A DNA stretch of 64,000 nt from Acidobacteriales bacterium 59-55 (GTDB lineage Bacteria; Acidobacteriota; Terriglobia; Terriglobales; Acidobacteriaceae): assembly GCA_001897435.1 (NCBI GenBank), contig MKSV01000010.1, forward strand, positions 124,001 through 188,000, in the 5' to 3' direction. Both the position numbers and the translations under genes were made by a program. Under the pieces are notes generated by a model. That model was not told where the DNA came from. It made no database searches and saw only the letters and a program-made list of their open reading frames with translations. Positions 34,803-44,161 of this stretch are shown in pieces. Position 1 is the stretch's first letter; every line of letters begins with the position of its first letter.

Positions 34803-35864
34803 ATGGTTCGGATGAAAGATATAGCGCAGGATTTAGGTCTCTCTGTTGTGACTATTTCCAAGGTGCTTCGAAACCACCCGGACATCGCCGACGAAACCAG
34901 AGAACGTGTACTTCAGCGCGTAAAGGAACTGGATTACCAACCCAATCTGATGGCGAGGAGCCTGGTCACGGGGCGCAGTTTTCTTGTCGGCCTGATCGTC
35001 CCGGACCTGCTTCACCCTTTCTTCGCAGAAGTAGCCAAGGCCCTTTCGGCAGTACTGGCAGGGCGTGGATACTCGCTCATCATCTCATCATCAGAAGAGG
35101 ATCAGAAGAGAGAAAGCACAGAGATTCAGCAGCTGATGGCAAGGCGGCTCGATGCACTGGTCATCGCATCCTCGGGAAGTGAGGTGGGAGCCTTTGAACG
35201 GATGGACCGACATGGTCTTCCCTATGTGCTCATTGACCGGGAGATCACCGGGCTGGCCGCGAACTTCGTCGGCACCAATGATGAGATGGCGGGGCGGCTC
35301 GCCACCGAGCACCTGATCGAGCAAGGGTGCCGCAACATCGCCCATATACGTGGGCGTGATAACAGCACCGGCGCTCGCAGGTTTGAAGGCTACCGGCAGG
35401 CACTGTTTCGCCACGGACTTCCCTTTAATGAAAAGCTCGTGGTTACCCGGCGGAGCGTAGACATCGATAGCGTTTGGCACGGTGCCGATGCGATGCAAAC
35501 GTTGATGGGCTGCAGACCAAGACCGGACGGCGTATTTGCATACAATGACCCCTTGGCGATCGGCGCGATGAAAGCCATTCTTGGCGAAGGGCTGCGCATT
35601 CCGGAAGACATCGCGGTAATTGGATGCGGGAACCTGCATTACGACGACCTGCTGCGCGTGCCGCTCTCCAGCGTCGATCAGCACAGCCAGACAATTGGTG
35701 AACGAACCGGGCAGATCCTTTTACGAATGATTGAGTCGAAAGTTCGCCCTCATCCCGTCAGTGTCATCCTCGAACCCTCCCTGATTGCACGCGATTCGAC
35801 GATGCTGAAATCCCAGCCGGTAAAGCATGAAGCGCGTCGAGGTGTCACACGACGGAAGACTTAA
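34803..35864 (+). CDS. LacI-family transcriptional regulator
   Basis: A 353-residue sugar-responsive repressor or activator. The N-terminal HTH and hinge read MKDIAQDLGLSVVTISKVLR, then NHPDIADETRERVLQRVKEL and YQPNLMARSLVTG. A periplasmic-binding-protein-like effector domain follows (VGLIVPDLLHPFFAEVAKAL, RRLDALVIAS, GCRNIAHIRG, PDGVFAYNDPLAIGAMKAI, IPEDIAVIGC). ATG at 34803 or 34812 could serve as start. It is divergent from the aldo/keto reductase and close to the fucosidase, so it probably controls both and perhaps the TonB receptor 3 kb away. The effector is likely a sugar but unproven. Confidence 0.93.
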   Translation: MVRMKDIAQDLGLSVVTISKVLRNHPDIADETRERVLQRVKELDYQPNLMARSLVTGRSFLVGLIVPDLLHPFFAEVAKALSAVLAGRGYSLIISSSEEDQKRESTEIQQLMARRLDALVIASSGSEVGAFERMDRHGLPYVLIDREITGLAANFVGTNDEMAGRLATEHLIEQGCRNIAHIRGRDNSTGARRFEGYRQALFRHGLPFNEKLVVTRRSVDIDSVWHGADAMQTLMGCRPRPDGVFAYNDPLAIGAMKAILGEGLRIPEDIAVIGCGNLHYDDLLRVPLSSVDQHSQTIGERTGQILLRMIESKVRPHPVSVILEPSLIARDSTMLKSQPVKHEARRGVTRRKT

Positions 35865-36049
35865 GACCCTCAAGGGCCTCACGTCCTACGAATACCTCTG
35901 CAAACTCTGAACGCAAACCAGACAAATTTACTCTCAATTCCATCAAGTGCCGCGACTAAGGCATTTTTCCTGGTGTTGTGCGGGACGAAACGACCTGGCT
36001 CACTGCATCACGCATGACGACCCTCAGATGCGGGTCTCGACAGGAGAAA

Positions 36050-38002
36050 TCAATGAGACAGGTCGCAGGGCTTGCCATTGCACATCGCGCTGGTAATGCC
36101 TTTACTTTCGGTGATGGTATAGATGCGATCGACGAAAGGCAGCTTCAACTTCTCAACGTTGCCGCTGGGCCAGTGAATCTCCACCTGATCGGCTTTGTCC
36201 AGGTTGCCCAACCCGAAGTGCACGCGCATGTCATTTGACGAGAGATAGCTCCCGCCGCTCAGTACGTCACCCCGCTGACGCACTCCGTTCGCGGTCAGGT
36301 AGACGGTTGCACCCACCGCGTCGCGAGGGCTTTTAGGTCCACCGATGAGCTTCATCTCGACCCAATGATGGTGGTCGGGATTGACGTTGCGCAACAGGAT
36401 AGGCGCGCTGTCCATGCTGTTGATGACCACGTCGATCTTGCCGTCGTTGAAGAGGTCTCCAAACGCTGCGCCGCGGCCGACCGTGACCACCGCCAGGCCG
36501 GTTCCTTCGACCGCAGGCACCAGCTCGAATTTGCCGTTGCCCAGATTGCGATAGAGCAGCGCGCGCTGGGCGTAGCTTTGTCCCCACTCCGGATGCTCAT
36601 CGACCTGTGGATAGACGTGGCCGTTTACGATGAACAGATCCTTCCAGCCGTCATTGTCGTAATCGAGGAAGCCATCGCCGAATTTCACGTAGGGGATGGA
36701 AGACTCGGCAATTCCGGCTTGGTAGCTGACATCGGTAAAGACCCCTTTGCCATCGTTGCGGAAGAGTATGGGGTAGTCATCTGAGAAGGTTGTGCTGACC
36801 ACCGAGAGATGCCCGTTGTTTTCATAGTCTCCGACGGCGAGACCCATATTGGCCGCTTCGCGTCCGTCTCCGGTAAGCGCGAATCCGTTTTCGTAACTTT
36901 CGTCCTTGAAGGTGCCGTTTCCCTGGTTAATGTACAAATAGTTCGGCGTGGAGTCGTTGGCCACCAGGAGGTCAGGCTTGCCGTCGTTGTTGACGTCCGC
37001 AAACAACGCGTCCAGGCCATAATAGCCATTCGGACCATCCACGCCCAGCTTCTTGCTGACATCGGTAAAGGTGCCGTCGCCATTGTTGTGAAACAGGTGA
37101 TCGCGCCCGCCCTTCAGTCCGCGCGGCCCGCACATCACCTTCACGCTGCGGTACTGGCAATAGGAGTAACTCGTGCTGGAGCCGGAGGGCGACGTTGCTT
37201 TCGGGTCAAGGTCAATATAGCCGGCTACAAAAAGATCGAGCCTGCCGTCGCCGTCATAGTCTCCAAAGGTGGCGCCGGTGTGGTCCGCCACCGCGTTGGC
37301 CGAACCGTTGTCGAGAGCCACGCCGGCCTGCACCGCGCTATCGGTAAACGTGCCGTCGTGATTGTTGTGATAGAGCCGGCTGGCACCGACATTGGTCACG
37401 TAGAGATCGGGCCAGCCGTCGTTGTCGTAATCACCGACAACACAACCCGTCCCCCATCGGTCGTTTGCTACCCCTGCCTTGGCGGTCACATCGGTGAAAG
37501 TACCGTCATGATTGTTATGGAACAGGGCAGCATGCGGGGATGGCGCCTTCCCCGCCAGAGCGTCCGGCGTCGACCCGTTCACCAGATAAATATCGAGCCA
37601 GCCGTCGCTATCGTAATCAAGAAGGCAGGCGCCGGAACCCTTCGCTTCAATAATCACTCGTTTTTCAGGCGAACCGGTTTGGTTCCGCCACTTCGAGAGC
37701 CCCGCCGGTTCGGTTGCGTCGGTGAACACGACCGGGCCCGTCTTCACAAAGCCGCCGGCAGTGATGGGACGGTGCTGGCTGTCGAAGACTGCCGCCTTCG
37801 GGCCGCTGCTGGTCATTTCTCCGCCGGCTTGCGGACCTGCGGCGGCGACGGAGGCCAGGGGAATGCTGAGTGCGAGCGAGAGGAAAGCGCAAACCGCCGA
37901 ATGCAGAAGAACAGATGGAAACCATGGTCGATTCAGGTGTCTCCCAACTCCGCCACAGCGGGTGGAGCGCAGGATGAAATCACGAAGCCGGCGAAATTTC
38001 AA
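36050..38002 (-). CDS. CRTAC1-family FG-GAP/ASPIC-UnbV protein
   Basis: A 650-residue exported protein. After a long basic N-terminus, CAFLSLALSIPLASVAAAG is the export signal. The body is an integrin-like propeller with seven FG-GAP/calcium-type loops, for example LLDYDSDGWLDIYLVNG, VGDYDNDGWPDLYVTN, FGDYDGDGRLDLFVAGY and DVNNDGKPDLLVAND. Between them lie the recurrent LFHNNHDGTFTDVTAKAGV units. The C-terminal UnbV/ASPIC domain has YLSSNDMRVHFGLG and EIHWPSGNVEKL. Such proteins accompany TonB receptors in Acidobacteriota; the function is unknown, probably surface binding. It is divergent from the TonB receptor. Confidence 0.85.
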   Translation of the reverse strand: MKFRRLRDFILRSTRCGGVGRHLNRPWFPSVLLHSAVCAFLSLALSIPLASVAAAGPQAGGEMTSSGPKAAVFDSQHRPITAGGFVKTGPVVFTDATEPAGLSKWRNQTGSPEKRVIIEAKGSGACLLDYDSDGWLDIYLVNGSTPDALAGKAPSPHAALFHNNHDGTFTDVTAKAGVANDRWGTGCVVGDYDNDGWPDLYVTNVGASRLYHNNHDGTFTDSAVQAGVALDNGSANAVADHTGATFGDYDGDGRLDLFVAGYIDLDPKATSPSGSSTSYSYCQYRSVKVMCGPRGLKGGRDHLFHNNGDGTFTDVSKKLGVDGPNGYYGLDALFADVNNDGKPDLLVANDSTPNYLYINQGNGTFKDESYENGFALTGDGREAANMGLAVGDYENNGHLSVVSTTFSDDYPILFRNDGKGVFTDVSYQAGIAESSIPYVKFGDGFLDYDNDGWKDLFIVNGHVYPQVDEHPEWGQSYAQRALLYRNLGNGKFELVPAVEGTGLAVVTVGRGAAFGDLFNDGKIDVVINSMDSAPILLRNVNPDHHHWVEMKLIGGPKSPRDAVGATVYLTANGVRQRGDVLSGGSYLSSNDMRVHFGLGNLDKADQVEIHWPSGNVEKLKLPFVDRIYTITESKGITSAMCNGKPCDLSH

Positions 38003-38597
38003 CGCAGGTTACCTCTTTCGAAGATGGTACAACGGCGCTGCGCAAGGTCTCGCTCCCTCCGATGTTTAGGCATGCGTTGGACTAACGCGTTCTACGCTAG
38101 AGATCGTATGCGTATCGTGTGGCGTGGCGCTTGATGACGGATCGTACGCTATCGCGAGTTATTTCGATGAGCAGTCTCTATGAATCGAGTTGCGAAACGA
38201 GCCATTCCGGTCATGGGCAAACTGGAGGCTTGCCGCCCTGTGTCACTTCCCTAAAGGATTTCAGATGGTTGGGATGGCGGCCATCGCTTTATAACTGATT
38301 TGTAGTCAATGAGCTAGCCGGAAAACTCATTGAGAGGGGCAGTCCTATCAAATTACCTTGACATGCGCACAGTCGGTGTCTATCATGATCCCCGATCCGC
38401 CTCGATTAATTTTTATTAACGATAACTAAAGCGATAATAATTAACGATAACTAAAACGTTGAGATTCTGGTAGCCTTTCAGCGCGAATCTGGGTGTGGGG
38501 CGATTCCATCTCAGATGACCACGAGTTTGACGCCGCGTTCCCGGTACGGGCCTACGTCGCCGTTTTGCTGACACACGAATCACTTTAGGGGAGCTAT
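38003..38597 (+). other. 595-nt divergent promoter region of the TonB receptor
   Basis: No gene is seen. The part from about 38390 to 38460 is AT-rich and carries a 16-nt direct repeat listed separately. GGGGAG lies about six bases before the receptor ATG. The left part probably holds the promoter of the CRTAC1 gene. Confidence 0.5.
38415..38455. promoter_or_regulatory. Paired 16-bp direct repeat, LacI-type operator pattern
   Basis: ATTAACGATAACTAAA occurs exactly twice, at 38415-38430 and 38440-38455 (25-bp period). Its core TTAACGATAA is a near-palindrome around CG, differing from symmetry only at the two bases next to CG. Two sites about 2.4 helical turns apart, 140 nt upstream of the receptor, fit a transcription-factor binding pair. 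Confidence 0.5.
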
Positions 38598-41500
38598 ATG
38601 AAAACGTTAACTGGAAGACAATGGAATAGGCACTGGCATCTCGGGCTCCTTGTGCTGCTTATAGGCGTTGTGGGTCTGATGCCCCCGGCCGCCATGGCCC
38701 AACAGGGAACTGCGAACGTCAACGGCGTCGTCAAGGATCAAACCGGCGCCGCAATCCCCAATGCGCAAGTTGAACTTAAGAACGTTAATACCGACGTCGT
38801 GAGGACAACAACCGCCAACGGCGACGGAGCGTACTACTTTCCGAGTGTGCTACCCGGCCCTTATTCCATGCGAGCCTCCGCAACCGGCTTTGCTACGGTG
38901 TCGCAGCCGCCGGTAATTCTCCAGGTGAGTCAGATTGCGACGTTCGATTTCCAGCTGAAAGTCGGCGCAACAACGAGCAGCGTCACAGTGGATGCCACCC
39001 CGGCTGCGTTGCAGACTTCGAGCTCGGAGCTGGGCACGGTTGTTACCACGAACGAAATCAACAACCTGCCTTTGAATGGCCGCAACTTTACCCAGCTATT
39101 GACGATCACAACCGGTGTCTCGAATATCAACACCGACCAGAACGGCGGCGGAGGCGGAGGGTGGAACGGTAAAACGGTCGGGACCACCGACATCCCGGCC
39201 GTCAACGGTGCTGCGAACCGGAGCAACGTTTTCCTCCTGGACGGCGCTAACGATCTGAACACCCTTTCCGGGGTCTACAACTATGCGCCGATCGTGGACG
39301 CCATTCAGGAATTCAAAACTCAGGGGCACAACGATCTCGCCGAGTATGGCGGGGCCGGCGGAGGCCTCGTCACTGTGGTCACAAAATCCGGAACCAACCA
39401 GTACCATGGCGCTCTCTGGGAGTTTCTGCGCAACGAGAAGATGGACGCTCGTGGCTACTTTGAGTCCAGCCGCGCCCCTCTGCGGCAGAACCAGTATGGC
39501 GCTTCGCTCGGCGGCCCCCTCTCGATTCCAAAGCTGTACAACGGCAAGAATCGAACCTTCTTCTATGCAGCGTACGAAGGTTACAGGTTCGCCTCTGCAC
39601 AGACGACCGGTGCGCTCGGGCCAACGGCCGCGATGCGCAGTGGAGATTTCAGCGCGCTGGGCGTGCCGATCTACGATCCGGCAACGACCACTTATGACAG
39701 TTCCACCGGCGCTTACACGCGCAAAACCTTTACCGAGGAATACAACGAAGGGGCGGGCAACATGTCCCTTTGCAACGGCAACGTCAACTGTATCCCCGCC
39801 AGCCGGATCAATACAATCTCATCACTATTTCAGTCGATCATTCCGGAGAGCGGTCCCCTGGTCAACGGGAGTAACGTCTTCGTCACCGGAAGATCCTACA
39901 CCAACCAGGAATCGGGAACCATTCGGGGCGACCAGAACTTCGGCAATAACGACCAGCTTATGTTCCGTTATAGCCAGTTCGATCAGTATGGGGTGACTCC
40001 GTCAGGAACCATTGGTGTGGGCTTCGACCATGTCAACGGCTACAACTACATAGGGCATTGGACTCATACCTATAGTCCGACCGCCTTCTCGAACATTTAC
40101 TTCGGCAGAAACTACGGATACAGCCTCATCGGCACGTCCTGGCCAGGTGTGGATGCCGCGTTTCTTGGGAAGTTGCAGACTGCTGGGATGTCTCCCGCGT
40201 GGATGACCCTGAACAACGCGACGTATTCCCCGCAGTATTCAGCGTCCGGTTATGTAGGGTTGGATGGCTCGCAGTTGCAGGGGAGCGGCCTGGCGGATAA
40301 CTGGCAGTTCGGCGGCGCATTCACGAAAATCCTGGGCAGGCACACGCTCAAAGCTGGCGTCGATATTCAGACCAACAACTTCACTTCGCCGATCGCATAC
40401 GCCGGCGTGAGTTTTAAGACCCCGCAGACTGCGGGTCTTGGAGCAGATCAGGGTGTAGGCGGAAATAGCTGGGCATCCTTGTTGCTCGGTGTTCCGGCCG
40501 AAGCGAGCTATCGGAATATCCACGAGGTGGCACACGGCGGCTGGATCGACGCGTTCTACATCCAGGATCAGATCAAAGCGACGGATCGTCTTACTGTCAA
40601 TGTCGGTTTCCGCAATGACATGGTCATCACTCCGATTTACGGGACGGGCAATGGCGGGGATCTCTACACTGGCGAGGCCAACCCGATCACGGGCCAGTAC
40701 ATCCTCAATGCGCTTCCGCCGGACTGCTCGGCAACCCAAGGCGCGCCCTGTATTCCAACCGGCATCTACACTGCGTCGGCCACGCCTGCTCCGGGCGGGC
40801 TTCCCGCGCACGCTGTCGTCAGCCCGACTCTCCGTATGATCCGGAACTCCATGGCCAATTGGGCAGGCAGGCTCGGTCTGGCCTACCGCTTAAATGACAA
40901 GACAACACTTCGCGGGGGTTATGGCCGCGAGTATGACGAATGGGCCACGATCGTCCAGTTGTCGCAGAACTTCGGCGGAAACTGGCCGGCGGTCAATACC
41001 ATCGACAACGCCGGTCTGAACACGAATATTCCAACCGCGACGAATGCCGATCCTCTGCAACTTGGCGGCGGCGGAGCGATCATTTATCCAATCAACGACT
41101 TCAGCCAGGTCAGCCAGTGGATGGTGGATCCGAACTTCAGGACCCCATACTTTGATGAGTGGAACCTGGGCGTCGAGCGGCAGTTGCCGGGGAACCTCGC
41201 TCTTGACGCGAACTATGTCGCTTCGAATGGCAGGCATGAGGACTGGGGTCCGACAATGAACACCCCTCAGCCCGGACCAGGCGATGTTCAAGCCAGGCGG
41301 CCCTACCCGTACATGCAGCAGCAGTGGTTCGATCAGAGTGTTGGCAACAGTCGTTACAACGCCTTGCAGGTCACCCTCAACGAACGTCAAATCCATGGTG
41401 TCGGCTTTCTGGTCGCCTATACGTTGTCGCACTCGAATTCCGACGGTTGTAATCTGGGTGCAAGCTGCCACTCGTCGAACCCATACAATCGTGCTGTCGA

Positions 41501-42056
41501 CTATGGCACGTCAGACCTCAACCAGAAGCATGCGTTTTCGGCAGCATTCACGGCGAAGTCCCCATTCACGAAGTCTCCCAATAAGCTGGTCTCTAATTTG
41601 GCTGGTGGATGGAATCTCAGCGGCATTGTGCAATTCAGTTCCGGACAGGTCTACACCGTGACCACCGGCAACGACCCTGAGAATATAGGCTGCTGCCTCC
41701 AGCAGCGAGTGAATGTAGTTGGCGACCCCAACAGTGGTACCGGGATCCATACTCGGGAGCAATGGTTCAATACAAGCGCCTTCGAGCAGCAGCCCGCGTA
41801 CACCTATGGCACGGAAGGGGTGAACCCGTATACTGCGCAGATGCGTCGCGAAATCGACTTGTCCGTGCTCCGCCGGGTTCCCGTAGGGCTCGGAGAGGAG
41901 CGATACTTCGAATTCCGCGTCGATGCATTCAACCTCTTCAACAACGTCGTTTTCAATGTTCCGGATACGACTATTTCTGACACAACTTTCGGAGAAATCA
42001 CAAGCCAGCAGAACTCACCGCGTCAGATGCAGATCGCTCTGAAGTTCTACTACTAG
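38598..42056 (+). CDS. Oar-like TonB-dependent receptor with carboxypeptidase-regulatory domain
   Basis: An 1152-residue outer-membrane protein. The signal peptide is HLGLLVLLIGVVGLMPPAAMA. A CarboxypepD_reg (Ig-like) domain covers about 37-125 (VNGVVKDQTGAAIPNAQVEL, PGPYSMRASATGF). The plug domain follows (NEINNLPLNGRNFTQLLTIT, NGAANRSNVFLLDGANDLNT, QEFKTQGHNDLAEYGGAGGG). The barrel has repeated strands and ends ALKFYY with terminal aromatics for BAM recognition. This is the most abundant receptor type of Acidobacteriota, thought to take up oligosaccharides or act in adhesion. The ligand is unknown; the LacI-like operators and nearby fucosidase hint at a glycan. Confidence 0.92.
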   Translation: MKTLTGRQWNRHWHLGLLVLLIGVVGLMPPAAMAQQGTANVNGVVKDQTGAAIPNAQVELKNVNTDVVRTTTANGDGAYYFPSVLPGPYSMRASATGFATVSQPPVILQVSQIATFDFQLKVGATTSSVTVDATPAALQTSSSELGTVVTTNEINNLPLNGRNFTQLLTITTGVSNINTDQNGGGGGGWNGKTVGTTDIPAVNGAANRSNVFLLDGANDLNTLSGVYNYAPIVDAIQEFKTQGHNDLAEYGGAGGGLVTVVTKSGTNQYHGALWEFLRNEKMDARGYFESSRAPLRQNQYGASLGGPLSIPKLYNGKNRTFFYAAYEGYRFASAQTTGALGPTAAMRSGDFSALGVPIYDPATTTYDSSTGAYTRKTFTEEYNEGAGNMSLCNGNVNCIPASRINTISSLFQSIIPESGPLVNGSNVFVTGRSYTNQESGTIRGDQNFGNNDQLMFRYSQFDQYGVTPSGTIGVGFDHVNGYNYIGHWTHTYSPTAFSNIYFGRNYGYSLIGTSWPGVDAAFLGKLQTAGMSPAWMTLNNATYSPQYSASGYVGLDGSQLQGSGLADNWQFGGAFTKILGRHTLKAGVDIQTNNFTSPIAYAGVSFKTPQTAGLGADQGVGGNSWASLLLGVPAEASYRNIHEVAHGGWIDAFYIQDQIKATDRLTVNVGFRNDMVITPIYGTGNGGDLYTGEANPITGQYILNALPPDCSATQGAPCIPTGIYTASATPAPGGLPAHAVVSPTLRMIRNSMANWAGRLGLAYRLNDKTTLRGGYGREYDEWATIVQLSQNFGGNWPAVNTIDNAGLNTNIPTATNADPLQLGGGGAIIYPINDFSQVSQWMVDPNFRTPYFDEWNLGVERQLPGNLALDANYVASNGRHEDWGPTMNTPQPGPGDVQARRPYPYMQQQWFDQSVGNSRYNALQVTLNERQIHGVGFLVAYTLSHSNSDGCNLGASCHSSNPYNRAVDYGTSDLNQKHAFSAAFTAKSPFTKSPNKLVSNLAGGWNLSGIVQFSSGQVYTVTTGNDPENIGCCLQQRVNVVGDPNSGTGIHTREQWFNTSAFEQQPAYTYGTEGVNPYTAQMRREIDLSVLRRVPVGLGEERYFEFRVDAFNLFNNVVFNVPDTTISDTTFGEITSQQNSPRQMQIALKFYY

Positions 42057-42104
42057 CGCCGTGACGCCGTCGCTTCGTAATCCGATCCACGAATCGCTCG
42101 TGCT

Positions 42105-42140
42105 CCCGGGTCTTCTCCGCTATGGCGGAGAAGACCCGGG
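42105..42140. terminator. Perfect 16-bp hairpin after the TonB receptor
   Basis: CCCGGGTCTTCTCCGC pairs without mismatch with GCGGAGAAGACCCGGG around a TATG loop. It sits 48 nt after the receptor stop. No T-tract follows, so it may act as an mRNA-end stabiliser or an intrinsic barrier and not as a standard rho-independent terminator. Confidence 0.6.
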
Positions 42141-42277
42141 AAGCTACAAATCGTGAGGTTATCGCTCTCCTCTGGATGACTGAACCTTTAAAGATGCCAC
42201 CGCCGCATGCAAAATCGCGGCGGTGACATTATTCTTTTGGAAGCCTGATGATGCTAAAAGAGTGATTATGCGGGGGA

Positions 42278-44119
42278 ATGCATTTGGCGGTGTTGATTCT
42301 ATTGCTTTGCACTGTCGTGATTGGTGGAATTGCAATTGCCCTGAGCCTCGCGCCTCCTCCGGACGTTGATCCGGCTTCGATTGCCGACGGCTCCCGGCGA
42401 TCCTTTCTGGGTGCAGCCGGCCTGCTGGCGCCGAAGATGCTGTTTCCCTGGTTGCGGTCACGCCGAAGCGAGCAGTTCCTCAGTGTTCTCACCGGGGCGG
42501 CGCTTCCATCAGTCATCAAATTCGAAGACATTGCTCAAAGGGCAGGCATCCATTTTGTGACCGAGAACTGTCCTACGCCGGAGAAACATCAACCGGAGGC
42601 AATGCCTGCGGGTATCGCCTTGTTCGACTACGACGGAGATGGCCTGCTCGACATCTACCTGGTCAATGGCGCCGCGATGCCATCCATGGTGAAGACGGAC
42701 CCGAAGTATTACAACCGCCTGTTTCACAACAACGGCGATGGAACGTTCACCGATGTTTCCGAACGCGCCGGAGTCACCGGAGCGGGTTATGGGATGGGCG
42801 CGGCGGTGGGCGATTACGACAACGACGGCCGGCCCGACTTGTTTGTGGCCAACGTCAACGGCAATCAATTCTTTCACAACAATGGCGACGGCACGTTCAC
42901 CGACGTCACCGCGAAAGCGGGTTTGAGCGGCGGCATCTACAAGGGCCGCAAGATGTGGTCCATCGCGGCCGGCTGGTTCGACTACAACAACGACGGTCTG
43001 CTGGACCTGTTTGTGGCAAATTACTGCCAGTGGGATCCGCGCTACGAGCCTGTCTGTACGGGGCTCGATGGCCGCGGGTACTGTCACCCCAACAGCTTCG
43101 CTCCACTTCCCAACACGCTCTACCGTAACAACGGCGACGGTACGTTCACCGATGTCTCCGCGGAGACGGGAATTTCATCCGTGCTGGGCAAGGGCATGGG
43201 AGTAGTGTTCGCGGATTACGACGGCGACGGCTTTCTCGATGTGTTTGTGGCCAATGACAACAGCCCGAACCGCCTGTTTCACAATCTCGGAGGAAAGCGA
43301 TTTGAGGAGGTCGGCTTTCAGGCGGGCGTGGCCTTCAACGACGAGGGGACGGCCCTTGCGGGCATGGGTGCTGACTTCCGGGATTTGAACAACGATGGCT
43401 TACCCGACCTCTGGCACACCGCGATCGAAAACGAGACGTTTCCGTTGTTCATGAATAAAGGCGAAGGACAGTTTCGCAATGCGAGCCAGGAAAGCCGCCT
43501 GGCGAATCTAACCAGGCCGATGTCCGGCTGGTCGAACGGGATCGTCGATCTCGATAACGACGGTTGGAAGGATCTGGTGGTGGCTCGCAGCAATGTGCTG
43601 GACAACATCGAGCAAATCTCCCATCATTTTCGCTACGCCGAACCGAACTCCGTCTTCCACAATCTCGGGAACGGGAAGTTTGAAGATGTGAGCGCTTCTG
43701 CCGGGGCCGACTTCACCCGGCCGCGACCGCACCGGGGGCTCGCGTACGGAGATTTGAACAACGACGGTCGGATGGATCTCGTCGTGACCGCTCTGGGCGC
43801 CCCCGTCAACGTCTTCCGCAACATGACCGAAACGCGCAATCACTGGGTCCTGCTCAAACTTACCGGGACGAAGAGCAACCGAATGGGGATTGGCGCACAA
43901 ATCCGGATCATCACCGATGATGGCAGAATGCTTTATAACGAAGCGACAACCAGCACGGGGTATGCTGCTTCGAGCGACCCACGCGTCCACTTCGGGCTGG
44001 GCAGCTCGCGCGTGATGAAGGAGATCGAGATCCGCTGGCCATCGGGTACGCGCCAGTTGTTGCACAATGAGGCTGCGGACCGCGTGCTCGAAGTGACCGA
44101 GCCTCGCAATGGCAAATAG
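42278..44119 (+). CDS. CRTAC1-family FG-GAP/ASPIC-UnbV protein
   Basis: A 613-residue protein. The N-terminus has a membrane segment (LAVLILLLCTVVIGGIAIAL), followed at about 45 by SRRSFLGAAGLLAPKML, which by itself resembles a Tat signal. Seven FG-GAP loops follow: FDYDGDGLLDIYLVNG, DYDNDGRPDLFVANV, DYNNDGLLDLFVAN, DYDGDGFLDVFVAND and others, with LFHNNGDGTFTDVS units between. The C-terminal UnbV part reads SSDPRVHFGLG and EIRWPSGTRQLL. The start is uncertain: ATG at 42278 is only one base from a G run, while an in-frame TTG at 42284 has better spacing. The next gene starts 42 nt downstream, so the pair is an operon. Confidence 0.85.
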   Translation: MHLAVLILLLCTVVIGGIAIALSLAPPPDVDPASIADGSRRSFLGAAGLLAPKMLFPWLRSRRSEQFLSVLTGAALPSVIKFEDIAQRAGIHFVTENCPTPEKHQPEAMPAGIALFDYDGDGLLDIYLVNGAAMPSMVKTDPKYYNRLFHNNGDGTFTDVSERAGVTGAGYGMGAAVGDYDNDGRPDLFVANVNGNQFFHNNGDGTFTDVTAKAGLSGGIYKGRKMWSIAAGWFDYNNDGLLDLFVANYCQWDPRYEPVCTGLDGRGYCHPNSFAPLPNTLYRNNGDGTFTDVSAETGISSVLGKGMGVVFADYDGDGFLDVFVANDNSPNRLFHNLGGKRFEEVGFQAGVAFNDEGTALAGMGADFRDLNNDGLPDLWHTAIENETFPLFMNKGEGQFRNASQESRLANLTRPMSGWSNGIVDLDNDGWKDLVVARSNVLDNIEQISHHFRYAEPNSVFHNLGNGKFEDVSASAGADFTRPRPHRGLAYGDLNNDGRMDLVVTALGAPVNVFRNMTETRNHWVLLKLTGTKSNRMGIGAQIRIITDDGRMLYNEATTSTGYAASSDPRVHFGLGSSRVMKEIEIRWPSGTRQLLHNEAADRVLEVTEPRNGK

Positions 44120-44161
44120 CAACGGAGCGGGTCGAGGTGGAATGATAGTTAGAGCGAATCC

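Noticed and set aside
36809..38134. A 441-codon plus-strand frame
   Set aside because: It is antisense to the CRTAC1 gene; the long opening comes from the repetitive Asp/Gly/Asn codons of the FG-GAP loops.
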